64,000 nt of DNA from Saprospiraceae bacterium (GTDB lineage Bacteria; Bacteroidota; Bacteroidia; Chitinophagales; Saprospiraceae). How positions within the stretch are numbered: position 1 is the stretch's first letter; each line of letters starts with the position of its first letter. The translations under genes were made by a program, and so were the position numbers. Positions 8,056-17,666 of this stretch are shown one piece after another. The notes beneath the pieces were generated by a model. It searched no databases and was not told the origin of the DNA. It saw only the letters and a program-made list of their open reading frames with translations. The DNA lies in contig JADKEB010000015.1 of assembly GCA_016718205.1 (NCBI GenBank), positions 1 to 64,000 on the forward strand, written 5' to 3'.

Positions 8056-10500
8056 ATGAAAACTTTTAAATTTATCAGGATTCTGATCACAATTCCACTT
8101 CTTATGACCATGATGTACACCTACTCTCAATCAGATTTTCCATATAAAAAACCAACGGATGATGTTTTAGCATTGGCAGATGCCAAACCGGCACCAACAA
8201 TTCGGATGAATCATGATGCATCTGTAGGTTTGCTCTTGTACAGAAATGCATTTAAGAGTATTGATGAGCTTTCGGCTTTGGAAATCAAACTTGCTGGTAT
8301 CAGGGTTAATCCTCTTACCAACTCTTCCAACAGAACAGGATATTTTATCAATGCCAACCTGCTTGATGTAAAATCAGGGAAAGAAAATGCGGTTTTGGGA
8401 TTGCCTAAAGATGCCAAAATGACTAACTTCATCTGGTCCAATGATCAGTCAAAGATCGCTTTTACCAATACCACTACTTCGGGGCTCGAACTTTGGTTTA
8501 TTGATCTGAAGACATCAAAAGCTTCCAGACTTACAGGTCCGGTCATCAATGATAATATTGGCAATTCTATTATCTGGAGCAAAGATAATGCAAGCATCAT
8601 GGCCACTACCCTGCTCAAAAACAGAAAACCACTGATTGATACCAAGGTTGCCGTTCCCACCGGTCCTGTCATCTCCGAAAATGTCGGACAGAAAGCCCAG
8701 AACAGAACGTATCAGGATCTGCTGAAAAATCCTGCAGATGAACAGAACTTTGAAACTCTGGTCACTTCAGAAATATCAAAAATAGACTTGAACGGCAAAA
8801 TTTCATTATTCCGCCCTGCAGCGATGTACGTTGGCATGTCGTTTTCTCCTGATGGCAACTATCTTTTGGTGTATGAGCTTAAAAAACCCTTTTCTTACAT
8901 CGTGACCTGGGATAGATTTCCTTATGATATACAAGTGCTGGACAAAACGGGAAAATACATTAAGACTGTCTTGAGTTCCCCGCTGATTGAAGAATTACCA
9001 AAAGGGTTTATGGCAGTAAAAAAAGGACCTCGCAATCTTGGTTGGAGATCAGACAAAGCTGCCACTATCTCTTGGGTAGAAGCTCTGGATGAAGGTGATC
9101 CTGAAATAAAAGTGGATGAAAGAGATGCGGTATATGTTCAGAATGCTCCATTTGCGGACAAACCAACACTTATAGCCAAGACCAAGGAAAGATATGCGGG
9201 TATTATATGGGGCAATGATCAGGTAGCGGTGCTGGTGGAGAGATGGTACAATACCCGAAATATGAGAACTCTCGTTTTCAATCCTTCTGACATCAATCAA
9301 CCACAACGACTGTTTAATGAAAGAAATTTTCAGGACAATTACAGCTCACCGGGAAGTTTTGTCACCTCAAGGAATCAATTTCAGCTCAACACTCTCGAAG
9401 TAGCTGATAATCATGTTTTTTTGATTGGAGAGGGTTTTTCTCCCGAAGGAAAACACCCTTTTATTGATAAATATGATCTGAAAGACTTTAAAAAAGAACG
9501 AATCTACCACAATAAGGATAATTCAAAACTGGAAGAGATCATGTCTGCCATAGATGTCAAAAAAGGAATTTACCTGTCAAGATTGGAATCTAAATCAGAA
9601 TTTCCCAATTTCTTTATAAGGAATATCACCACGGGCACGATAAAACAGATTACAAAAAATGAAAACCCATTTAAGATTCTGGACAATGCTCATAAAGAAG
9701 TCATCAAATACAAACGTCCCGATGGGGTAGATCTTTCTGCGACTTTGTATTTACCTGTGGGATATGACAAAGCGAAAAAACAAAAATTACCAATGATCAT
9801 GTGGGCCTATCCTACTGAGTTTAAGGATAAAGCCAGTGCCGGTCAGGTCACAGCCAACGTCAATGAATTCACAGCACCTAACTACGGATCACCACTTTAT
9901 TGGTTGACTAAAGGATATGCCGTCCTGGATGATGCCGCATTTCCCATCATAGGAGAAGGCACAACTGAACCCAATGACACCTACATACCTCAATTGGTAG
10001 CCAATGCCAAAGCGGCAATAGACGCAGTGGATGATATGGGATATATTGACAGATCCAAAGTAGCGGTTGGAGGACATTCATATGGAGCATTTATGACCGC
10101 CAACCTGCTGACACATTCAGACCTCTTTGCAGCAGGCATAGCCAGAAGCGGAGCATACAACAGGACGCTGACACCTTTTGGATTCCAATCAGAGCAAAGA
10201 AATTACTGGGAAGCCCCTGAAGTGTACGACGCAATGTCTCCATTTCAGAATGCAGACAAAATGAAGAGTCCGCTTTTGATGATCCATGGAGAAGAAGATA
10301 ATAATGCCGGTACACATACCATGCAAAGTGAAAGATACTTCAATGCATTGAAAGGACTTGGCGCCACCGCTAGACTGGTATTATTGCCGAAAGAGAGTCA
10401 TGGTTATTCAGCCAGAGAATCAATCCTACACATGTTGTGGGAACAGGACCAATGGCTTGAAAAATATGTAAAAAACAGAAAAAAGGATATCAAACCATAA
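8056..10500 (+). CDS. Secreted S9-family serine peptidase (prolyl-oligopeptidase fold)
   Basis: An 814-residue exported peptidase. A signal peptide ends near residue 25 (YTYSQ). A long beta-propeller-like region is followed by a C-terminal alpha/beta-hydrolase domain. The catalytic Ser lies in GGHSYGAFM near residue 675, the Asp in HGEEDNNAG near 750, and the His in KESHGYSARES near 782. The closest type I recognise is the S9 group that includes plant glutamyl endopeptidase. It probably degrades peptides in the periplasm or outside. The PhoD gene starts 22 bp downstream, suggesting cotranscription. Confidence 0.88.
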   Translation: MKTFKFIRILITIPLLMTMMYTYSQSDFPYKKPTDDVLALADAKPAPTIRMNHDASVGLLLYRNAFKSIDELSALEIKLAGIRVNPLTNSSNRTGYFINANLLDVKSGKENAVLGLPKDAKMTNFIWSNDQSKIAFTNTTTSGLELWFIDLKTSKASRLTGPVINDNIGNSIIWSKDNASIMATTLLKNRKPLIDTKVAVPTGPVISENVGQKAQNRTYQDLLKNPADEQNFETLVTSEISKIDLNGKISLFRPAAMYVGMSFSPDGNYLLVYELKKPFSYIVTWDRFPYDIQVLDKTGKYIKTVLSSPLIEELPKGFMAVKKGPRNLGWRSDKAATISWVEALDEGDPEIKVDERDAVYVQNAPFADKPTLIAKTKERYAGIIWGNDQVAVLVERWYNTRNMRTLVFNPSDINQPQRLFNERNFQDNYSSPGSFVTSRNQFQLNTLEVADNHVFLIGEGFSPEGKHPFIDKYDLKDFKKERIYHNKDNSKLEEIMSAIDVKKGIYLSRLESKSEFPNFFIRNITTGTIKQITKNENPFKILDNAHKEVIKYKRPDGVDLSATLYLPVGYDKAKKQKLPMIMWAYPTEFKDKASAGQVTANVNEFTAPNYGSPLYWLTKGYAVLDDAAFPIIGEGTTEPNDTYIPQLVANAKAAIDAVDDMGYIDRSKVAVGGHSYGAFMTANLLTHSDLFAAGIARSGAYNRTLTPFGFQSEQRNYWEAPEVYDAMSPFQNADKMKSPLLMIHGEEDNNAGTHTMQSERYFNALKGLGATARLVLLPKESHGYSARESILHMLWEQDQWLEKYVKNRKKDIKP

Positions 10501-10522
10501 GTTACGTTTGAAATGAATCAAT

Positions 10523-11827
10523 ATGTATAGTTTAAAAAATATTGTAGGCTTTCTGATAATAATTATTGGTCTTCAAACCGGTATCAGTCAGAAATCATTG
10601 CTCCAGAGCGGACCGATGTTAGGTCCTGTAACCCTGAGAGATGTGACTCTCTGGGTACAAACAAAATCTGAAGCAAAAGTACACTTTACCTATCAGGAAA
10701 AAGGACTGAAGTCTGTCTCTCTGAAAACGCCAATCATCACAACAAAACCGGAAAGTGGATTTACTGCCACCGCTCACCTGCCAAATCTGAAAACAGGCAC
10801 CACTTATGAATATAAAGTTTTTATCAATAATCAGCTTGTTGGTTTTGATTATCCTTTACAATTTACCACTCAGGAGCACTGGCAATTCAGAAAAGATCCC
10901 AAAGATTTTTCTTTTGTGGCTGCGTCATGTTTTTATGTCAATGATCCCGACTATGACAGACCAGGCACGCCCTATGGTGGTGAATTTGAAATTCTGGAAC
11001 AAATCGAAAAAGCCAATCCCGACCTGATGGTATGGCTCGGTGACAATATTTATCTGAGAGAAGGAGATTATGAAAGCCGGTCAGGCATCTACTACCGCAA
11101 CACTCATACCAGATCTTATAAGGGTTTACAGTCATTGCTCGCCAGATTTCCACATTATGCCATCTGGGATGATCACGACTTTGGACCCAATGATTCTGAC
11201 TGGACCTATCCGCTAAAACCACACACAAAAGATGCTTTTATAGATTTTTGGCCATCAGAGTCTTATGGAGCGGGTGGTACGGAAGGTATCAACAGCAGCT
11301 TTATGTGGAATGAATGCCAGTTTTTTATGCTGGATGACAGGTGGTACCGGACCGTAGAAACCGAAAACGGAACGATCCTCGGCGAACAGCAAAAATACTG
11401 GCTCAAAGAAGCTTTACTGTACTCCAGAGCTCCTTTTAAGTTTGTATGTATCGGTGGTCAGGTGCTCAATACCGCCAAGGTATATGAAAATTATGCCAAC
11501 TATGAAGCAGAGCGAGCTGAAATCCTGCAGTTTATAGATGACTATAATATCAAGGGCGTTGTCTTTATCACTGGTGACAGGCATCACTCAGAAATCAGCA
11601 AATTAGTCACTGACAAAGGCAATGTCATCTATGATGTCACCAGCTCTGCGATCACATCAGGTACAGGACCCCATGAAGAACCCAATACACTCAGGATACC
11701 CGGATCAATGATAGGCGTAAGAAATTTTGCCACTTTTAAGGTTTCAGGCGAAAGAAAAAACAGACAACTCAGTGTCGAATTCAAAAACTCTAAAGGAGAA
11801 AAGTTGTTTGAGTACGATCTGAAATAG
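10523..11827 (+). CDS. PhoD-like alkaline phosphatase family protein
   Basis: 434 residues with an N-terminal export signal (GFLIIIIGLQTGISQ). A PhoD N-terminal beta domain (about 30-110) is followed by a metallophosphatase domain with AASCFYVNDPDYD, VWLGDNIYLREGDY, FPHYAIWDDHDFGPNDSDW and FITGDRHHSE, which supply the metal-binding Asp, Asn and His residues. The family hydrolyses phosphate mono- or diesters outside the cytoplasm using Ca/Fe. It probably shares a transcript with the S9 peptidase gene just upstream. Confidence 0.9.
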   Translation: MYSLKNIVGFLIIIIGLQTGISQKSLLQSGPMLGPVTLRDVTLWVQTKSEAKVHFTYQEKGLKSVSLKTPIITTKPESGFTATAHLPNLKTGTTYEYKVFINNQLVGFDYPLQFTTQEHWQFRKDPKDFSFVAASCFYVNDPDYDRPGTPYGGEFEILEQIEKANPDLMVWLGDNIYLREGDYESRSGIYYRNTHTRSYKGLQSLLARFPHYAIWDDHDFGPNDSDWTYPLKPHTKDAFIDFWPSESYGAGGTEGINSSFMWNECQFFMLDDRWYRTVETENGTILGEQQKYWLKEALLYSRAPFKFVCIGGQVLNTAKVYENYANYEAERAEILQFIDDYNIKGVVFITGDRHHSEISKLVTDKGNVIYDVTSSAITSGTGPHEEPNTLRIPGSMIGVRNFATFKVSGERKNRQLSVEFKNSKGEKLFEYDLK

Positions 11828-11862
11828 GATTAATTTGTATCAATCATCAAACGAAAATATCC

Positions 11863-11991
11863 TTGTTTAAAATAGCCTGGTCACCCGTTTACCGGTACGA
11901 ACTGCCTGAAGGCCACAGGTTTCCCATGGCAAAATATGATCTCCTTCCGGAACAATTGAAGAATGAAGGTACTGCAGAAGCATCTGACTAC
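11863..11991 (+). pseudogene. 5' fragment of a histone-deacetylase-like (AcuC) gene
   Basis: The first 43 or so codons (FKIAWSPVYRYELPEGHRFP, then MAKYDLLPEQLKNEGTAE) match the N terminus of the bacterial histone-deacetylase/acetoin-utilisation family. After about 11,990 the similarity stops and the frame runs into unrelated sequence (LLRCISFF...) to a stop at 12,060. The rest of the roughly 300-residue enzyme is missing. The start is a TTG, perhaps a mutated ATG. This is a truncated remnant; the deletion junction is at about 11,990. Confidence 0.65.
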
Positions 11992-12054
11992 CTACTTAGG
12001 TGCATTTCATTTTTTCGCACTGTGCTCGATTTCTTATCAAGTTTCGTTTGTGTG

Positions 12055-12297
12055 TCGTAGCTTTTAACTACGATGCAATATATTAACCCAGATTGCATCT
12101 GATGGTACATTTCCCTCGTTGGTCGAAGTCTGTGACTTCGATCCTATAATTTATGAATTTTCAATTCAATAACAGTTGAATCATTTATGTCCGTGAATGA
12201 ATGATATTAAGACTTATAGTGAAGATGCATTTTTTAGAACTTTGTGATTTTCGCATTACAAATGCTTGATGTATGGCATCGCAGTTGCAAACTGCGA
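12055..12297. repeat. Cluster of short TCG...CGA hairpins in a gene-poor stretch
   Basis: The gene-free stretch 11,992-12,448 holds several tight palindromes: TCGTAG/CTACGA at 12,055-12,073; TCGAAGTC-TGT-GACTTCGA at 12,123-12,141; GCATT-ACA-AATGC at 12,253-12,265; and TCGCAGTT-GCA-AACTGCGA at 12,279-12,297. Three share the pattern TCG...CGA with a short loop but have different stems. They look like small repetitive hairpins and not like terminators, since no T-run follows. Confidence 0.5.
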
Positions 12298-12448
12298 CGA
12301 TCAAAGCTTGCAGTAGTGCGAGTGCGGGCTTAAGTCACATACTTGCGATTTTAGCAGGTATTTTTATTGAGTTTTGATTTTTTGAATTTTTTAACATAAA
12401 TTTGTTGTTCTAAAATAGAGTGTAAACGCTTGAAAAAACTTTTGTGCA

Positions 12449-12952
12449 ATGAGTAAATATTTAATTCCAATAATCTTGTTTCTTATGTGTAGTATGATGA
12501 TATGGAATTTTATTAGAAATAATAGACTACAGAATGAAAATTTATACTATGGAGTAAAAGCCAATGAAAAAAGAGAGAAGTTGTTTATTCCGATCATAGA
12601 CGATCAATTGACATCAAATTGGTTTTCTTCATTTTTCCCAATAGGAGACCGTTGGGACTCCGGATATGATTTACCTAAAGATGACGAAGTACTGCATCTA
12701 TGGAAGATCGTAACATTACCAAAATACTTTGGTAGTACATATGAAGAGAAGGATGCTTTCAGAAAAAAGTACAACGATACACTCTATTATCAAATGAATT
12801 TATTTGCAAGAGTTTCAAGTGATACCTTAGTAAAAAGACAAGGTAGTATATTTTTATTAAATCACAATCACGTTTTGGATATGCGGCTCAACTCTGCCCA
12901 AATAGATAGCGTCGCTCAAATCTGGGGATTGGATTATTTAGTGAGGAAATAA
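12449..12952 (+). CDS. Hypothetical membrane-anchored protein
   Basis: 167 residues that I do not recognise. An N-terminal hydrophobic helix (YLIPIILFLMCSMMIWNFI, residues 4-22) probably anchors it in the inner membrane, with the remaining 140 residues on the outer face. The body is rich in aromatic and charged residues (WFSSFFPIGDRWDSGYDLPK). Codon use resembles the neighbours. It is convergent with valS, 40 bp away. A function cannot be assigned. Confidence 0.6.
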   Translation: MSKYLIPIILFLMCSMMIWNFIRNNRLQNENLYYGVKANEKREKLFIPIIDDQLTSNWFSSFFPIGDRWDSGYDLPKDDEVLHLWKIVTLPKYFGSTYEEKDAFRKKYNDTLYYQMNLFARVSSDTLVKRQGSIFLLNHNHVLDMRLNSAQIDSVAQIWGLDYLVRK

Positions 12953-12992
12953 TGGCTTTTAAAAGGTCGATCAGAAACTGTGGTTCTCATAT

Positions 12993-15620
12993 TTACAATC
13001 CTTCCAAACGCTGAATCTCTTCTGTCAGAATCTTGACCCTTTCTTCACCATCTGCAAGTTTGGCTCTTTCCTTGTCCACCACATCTTTTGGAGCGCCGCT
13101 TACAAATCGTTCATTTTCAAGCTTTTTCTGAACTGACGCTACAAATCCAAGTTGGTAATCGAGTTCTTTTTTCTTTTCTTCTATTTGAGACTGGATATCT
13201 ATCTCTTGTTTTAAGGACACGATACACTTTTCAGTACCGGATATGAAACTGATCCCGGTTATACTATCGTCATCTGTTAGTGCCAATTGGTTTAAGCTGG
13301 CAGATTTTATACATATTTCATCCCAACCTGCTGTATTCATCAGGTTTTTTGACCTGTCACTGCTGATGATATACACATCCAAAAGGTCTTTGGCCTTGAT
13401 GCCTTGTTTGTTTCTGATGTCTCTGATGGAAGTGATGATGTCTTTTGACTGTTCGACTTTATCTATGAGTTGCTGGTCAAAGTTTCCGTATGCAGGATAT
13501 GCTGACATCATACAGTCGTCACCTTCTTTCCGATCGGAGAGTTTATGCCACACTTCTTCTGTTATGAAAGGCATAAACGGATGCATGATCGCACATATTT
13601 TGGTGAACAGCTGTATGGTATTGTTTTTGGTTTCTTGAGCGATTTTTCCTTCATATGGAGGTTTGACCATCTCCAGATACCAGGAACAAAAGTCATTCCA
13701 CACAAAGTTGTAAATGCTCATGAGCGCTTCAGAAAGCCTGTATTCGTTGAAGTTTTTGTCCACATCAGCGAGTATGGCATTCATCTTATGATTCATCCAT
13801 TCATATGCCAGTATGTCAGATGCTGCTGCTTTAGTATTTTCATCGGTTTGCCATCCATCCACGAGTCTCAGGGCATTCCATATCTTATTGCAGAAATTTC
13901 GTCCTTGTTCGCATAGCTTTTCGTCAAATAGCAAATCCCCTCCCGCAGGTGAGCAAAGCATCATCCCAAATCTGACACCATCTGCGCCAAAATCTTCGAT
14001 CAGCTGGAGTGCATCAGGACTGTTGCCCAGCGATTTTGACATTTTACGGCGTAGCTTATCTCTTACCATGCCGGTGAAATAAACGTGTTTGAATGGCCTT
14101 TTGTTTTCCCATTCGTAGCCTGCCATGACCATCCGAGCTACCCACAGGAAGATGATGTCCCATCCGGTCACGAGAACAGATGTTGGGTAGTAGTAATCAA
14201 GTGTCTTCCTATCATTAAATCCATCAAAAACAGTAATCGGCCACAACCATGATGAAAACCAGGTGTCGAGTACGTCTTCATCCTGTCTTAAATCTTCGAT
14301 GTTGATCTCCGGAAATTTTGTTTTTGCGATGGTCCACGCTTCTTCTTTAGTTTCAGCCACAAATGTCTCTCCACCATAATAATAAGCCGGAATCCTGTGT
14401 CCCCACCAAAGTTGTCGGGAGATGCACCAATCCCTGATATTTTCCATCCAGTGGCGGTAGATGTTTTTCTGATTTTTAGGGAAAAACTCTACTTCATCTT
14501 TCATCACTGCATCAAGTGCAGGACCAGCAATTGCTTTCATATCCACATACCATTGCAATGAAAGTCGTGGTTCTACCACACAGTTGGTACGCTCTGACCT
14601 TCCGACATTGTTTTGGTAATCTTCTATTTTTAATATATGACCGTTTGCTTCCAGGTCTTTGGCAAATTTTTTCCTCACCACAAACCTGTCTTCCCCGATA
14701 TATACTGTAGCATCAGGACTCATTGTCCCATCATCGTTAAATACATCTATCACTTCCAGGTCGTGTCTTTTGCCGATCTCGTAGTCATTAACGTCATGGG
14801 CTGGTGTGACTTTCAGCGCTCCTGTACCGAATTCCATATCTACATAGCTATCCCTGATGATAGGTATCACGCGACCCAAGACAGGGACAATGGCATATTT
14901 TCCTTCCAGATGTGTATATCTGGGGTCATCTGGATGCACTGCTATAGCGGTATCACCCATGATCGTTTCAGGTCTGGTAGTGGCTATGGTGACATAATCT
15001 TCACTGCCTTCTATCTGATATTTTACATGATACAATCTTGAATTTTCAAGACCATAAATGACTTCTTCATTGGAGAGTACGGTTTTGGCTTCGGGATCCC
15101 AATTGACCATCCTCTTGCCACGGTAGAGTTTTCCGTTATTATACAGGTCCACGAAAACCTTTAGTACACCCTGAGACCTGACATCATCCATTGTAAATGC
15201 GGTGCGATCCCAATCGCAGGAAGCTCCGAGTTTTTGTAATTGTTCAAGGATGATGCCTCCAAATTTTTCCTTCCATTCCCAGGCATACTTCAGAAACTCT
15301 TCTCTTGTGAGATCACCTTTTTTGATACCCTGATCACGGAGCATTTTTACTACTTTGGCTTCTGTAGCTATCGAAGCGTGATCTGTACCCGGTACCCAAC
15401 ATGCATTTTTTCCATCCATCCGTGCTTTTCGAATCAAAATATCCTGGATAGTATTGTTGAGCATATGTCCCATGTGGAGTACTCCTGTGACATTTGGTGG
15501 TGGTATCACAATGCTGAATGCCTCACGATGATCAGGTTCTGAATGAAAGTACTTTTTATCCATCCAGTGGGCATACCATGTATTTTCTACTTCTGATGGA
15601 TTATATCTTGATGAAATCAC
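12993..15620 (-). CDS. valS: Valyl-tRNA synthetase
   Basis: This class I synthetase charges tRNA-Val. All hallmarks are present: the HIGH region PPPNVTGVLHMGHMLNNT near residue 40, the CP1 editing domain with ATTRPETIMGDTAIAVHP near 210, SRQLWWGHRIPAYY near 400, RRKMSKSLGNSPD (KMSKS) near 535, the anticodon-binding domain, and a C-terminal coiled coil (about 805-875). At 875 residues it is full length. The start is a GTG at 15,620; the same frame has a stop just upstream, so no earlier start is possible. Confidence 0.97.
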   Translation of the reverse strand: MISSRYNPSEVENTWYAHWMDKKYFHSEPDHREAFSIVIPPPNVTGVLHMGHMLNNTIQDILIRKARMDGKNACWVPGTDHASIATEAKVVKMLRDQGIKKGDLTREEFLKYAWEWKEKFGGIILEQLQKLGASCDWDRTAFTMDDVRSQGVLKVFVDLYNNGKLYRGKRMVNWDPEAKTVLSNEEVIYGLENSRLYHVKYQIEGSEDYVTIATTRPETIMGDTAIAVHPDDPRYTHLEGKYAIVPVLGRVIPIIRDSYVDMEFGTGALKVTPAHDVNDYEIGKRHDLEVIDVFNDDGTMSPDATVYIGEDRFVVRKKFAKDLEANGHILKIEDYQNNVGRSERTNCVVEPRLSLQWYVDMKAIAGPALDAVMKDEVEFFPKNQKNIYRHWMENIRDWCISRQLWWGHRIPAYYYGGETFVAETKEEAWTIAKTKFPEINIEDLRQDEDVLDTWFSSWLWPITVFDGFNDRKTLDYYYPTSVLVTGWDIIFLWVARMVMAGYEWENKRPFKHVYFTGMVRDKLRRKMSKSLGNSPDALQLIEDFGADGVRFGMMLCSPAGGDLLFDEKLCEQGRNFCNKIWNALRLVDGWQTDENTKAAASDILAYEWMNHKMNAILADVDKNFNEYRLSEALMSIYNFVWNDFCSWYLEMVKPPYEGKIAQETKNNTIQLFTKICAIMHPFMPFITEEVWHKLSDRKEGDDCMMSAYPAYGNFDQQLIDKVEQSKDIITSIRDIRNKQGIKAKDLLDVYIISSDRSKNLMNTAGWDEICIKSASLNQLALTDDDSITGISFISGTEKCIVSLKQEIDIQSQIEEKKKELDYQLGFVASVQKKLENERFVSGAPKDVVDKERAKLADGEERVKILTEEIQRLEGL

Positions 15621-15689
15621 GAGTTATGAATTACGAATTTAGAATGAAAAAATTTAGAAAGACAGAATTAGGATTTTTGACTATCTACA

Positions 15690-16298
15690 TCAATATTTCA
15701 AAGTGTAAACATCTGTGCTGCCGGATTTTTTTTCAACAACTATCACAAAATTGTCATATTCATTTTCTTCAAACACTTTGTTGAATATTTGTTTTCCGGC
15801 GAGAGTATTAGTGATGGACGGTATGGTATTGGAATGGCCCACGATAAATATTCTGTTGAAGTCAGTGGATTTTTTTACATCATCCAGGAGCTTCTTGAGA
15901 TCTTTGTTTTCATAAGGTTTGATCGACATTGCTTTGATATCTGCCAGCGAATCGACAGTAAACATAGTTCGTAATGTCAATGTGGAATAGATAGCATCCA
16001 CACGAGTACCTCTTAGAATTTCAGCTATTTTTGTACTTCTTTTGACACCTTCAGGAGTAAGTGGCGGTTCGTCTTTGATGGATGTATCTTTTTCAGCATG
16101 TCGGACCAGATAATAAATTTTGGAAATACTATCCTCCTGCAAAACTACCTGCGCTCCATCAGTTGTAATGATAGTCCCTGATTGGATTTCCCTCAGCATT
16201 TTACCGTTGATATCGACAACAGCAGATTCCTGCTTGCACCCAAAAAATGCAGTCAACAGAGCCAAAACAAAAACAAAACTTAAACTTTTCAATTGCAT
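15690..16298 (-). CDS. Histidine-phosphatase-family lipoprotein
   Basis: 202 residues. A lipoprotein signal peptide ends at LTAFFGC (Cys near residue 21). The phosphatase fold follows, with YYLVRHAEKD (catalytic His of the RHG/RHA motif) near residue 65 and the second His in FIVGHSNTIPS near residue 155. Such proteins remove phosphate from small molecules, and the lipid anchor places it in the periplasm or at the outer membrane. The gene starts 6 bp after the lysA stop, so the two are likely cotranscribed. The substrate is unknown. Confidence 0.82.
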   Translation of the reverse strand: MQLKSLSFVFVLALLTAFFGCKQESAVVDINGKMLREIQSGTIITTDGAQVVLQEDSISKIYYLVRHAEKDTSIKDEPPLTPEGVKRSTKIAEILRGTRVDAIYSTLTLRTMFTVDSLADIKAMSIKPYENKDLKKLLDDVKKSTDFNRIFIVGHSNTIPSITNTLAGKQIFNKVFEENEYDNFVIVVEKKSGSTDVYTLKY

Positions 16299-16304
16299 AT
16301 TTCG

Positions 16305-17636
16305 CTACTTTTTATTTTCTTTTTCAATGGTGATTTCTGAGTATTCGTTCTCTTTTACTCTTAAGTCATCCATTGCAGGTGCCTGAAGTGCTTTAGGTTC
16401 TCCAAAAATATCCACATTGATCTGATTTTTGAGAATGTCTTCCATCGTCTCACGCTCTCTGATGAGATAGTCCTTACCTTCGTGGATCAGCACTTCAGCT
16501 GGGCGGTATCTTGAATTATAGTTGGACGACATGGTAAAACAATAAGCGCCTGCATTGTAGAACGCCAGGATGTCACCTTCATTGATTTCTGTCATTTTAC
16601 GGTTGACACCAAATGTATCCGTTTCACATATGTATCCTACGACATTGTACACTCTGGTTCTGCCTTCTGTTTTGGAGATATTGACGATCTTGTGATATGA
16701 GTCGTATAGCATCGGACGAATCAGGTGATTGAGCCCTGAATCCACTCCGGCAAACACAGTGGATGTGGTTTGTTTTACGACATTTACACGAACTAAAAAT
16801 ATGCCCGATTCGCTGACCAGAAACTTGCCCGGCTCAAACATCAATGTAAGGTTTCTGCCGTATTCATAACAGAATTGTTTGAATCTGTTGCCGATTTTTT
16901 CTCCAAGCTCTTCGATATCGGTCTCAATATCTTCTTCCTTGTATGGTACTTTGAAGCCACTACCAAAATCCACATATTGCAGGTCTTTGAAATCTTTAGC
17001 TACACTCAAAAGTATTTCTGCCCCCTGCAGGAATACATCAATATCCATGATGTCGCTTCCTGTATGCATATGAATACCTTCGACAAGCATATTATGAGTC
17101 TTGACGATACGGTGGATATGCGGAGTCTGGTGGAAAGAAATGCCAAATTTTGAATCAATGTGTCCTACACTGATCTTGCTGTTGCCGCCAGCCATGATAT
17201 GTGGATTGATTCGGATACATACCGGATAATCAGGGTATAAACTTCCGAATTGTTCCAAGATGGACAAGTTGTCGACATTGATCTTGACACCCATTTCGAC
17301 TGCTTGTGACAGCTCTTCAATCGATACACAGTTGGGCGTATAGATGATGTCTTCCGGTCTGAATCCTGCCATAAGACCTACCCTCACTTCCTGTATAGAA
17401 ACGGTATCAAGCCCTGCCCCGATGGATTTAAAAAACTTCAGTACGGATATATTATTCAGGGCTTTACAAGCGTAATTGATTTTTAACTTTTTAAGATCAA
17501 AGGCATTAACAAGTCTGTCATACTGCCTTTTCATCGTGGCTGTTTCATAGATGTACACTGGGCAATCGTATTTTTTTGCCAGTTCCAAAGGATCTATTCC
17601 TCCGTCAAGCAGGTATCTGTTGTTTTCGATATACAT
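16305..17636 (-). CDS. lysA: Diaminopimelate decarboxylase
   Basis: This PLP enzyme converts meso-diaminopimelate to L-lysine, the final lysine step. 443 residues, alanine-racemase-like barrel. The PLP lysine is in INYACKALNN near residue 58. HMHTGSDIMD near 190, the glycine-rich DFGSGFKVPY near 225, EPGKFLVSESG near 270 and CETDTFGVNR near 340 fit the group IV decarboxylase pattern. The ATG at 17,636 is preceded by a good promoter box. The histidine-phosphatase gene follows in the same transcript. Confidence 0.93.
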   Translation of the reverse strand: MYIENNRYLLDGGIDPLELAKKYDCPVYIYETATMKRQYDRLVNAFDLKKLKINYACKALNNISVLKFFKSIGAGLDTVSIQEVRVGLMAGFRPEDIIYTPNCVSIEELSQAVEMGVKINVDNLSILEQFGSLYPDYPVCIRINPHIMAGGNSKISVGHIDSKFGISFHQTPHIHRIVKTHNMLVEGIHMHTGSDIMDIDVFLQGAEILLSVAKDFKDLQYVDFGSGFKVPYKEEDIETDIEELGEKIGNRFKQFCYEYGRNLTLMFEPGKFLVSESGIFLVRVNVVKQTTSTVFAGVDSGLNHLIRPMLYDSYHKIVNISKTEGRTRVYNVVGYICETDTFGVNRKMTEINEGDILAFYNAGAYCFTMSSNYNSRYRPAEVLIHEGKDYLIRERETMEDILKNQINVDIFGEPKALQAPAMDDLRVKENEYSEITIEKENKK

Positions 17637-17658
17637 TATTGATTCTTATTTAAGGGTG

Positions 17659-17666
17659 CAAAGATA
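17659..17666 (-). promoter_or_regulatory. Probable -7 box for lysA
   Basis: Read on the minus strand, TATCTTTG fits TAnnTTTG and lies 22 bp upstream of the lysA ATG. An upstream TTTG is only about 10 bp away, too near for a normal -33 box. Confidence 0.4.

Noticed and set aside
12055..12297. A CRISPR array or tRNA in the hairpin-rich stretch
   Set aside because: Hairpins differ in stem sequence, spacing is irregular, and no cloverleaf or T-arm consensus is seen.
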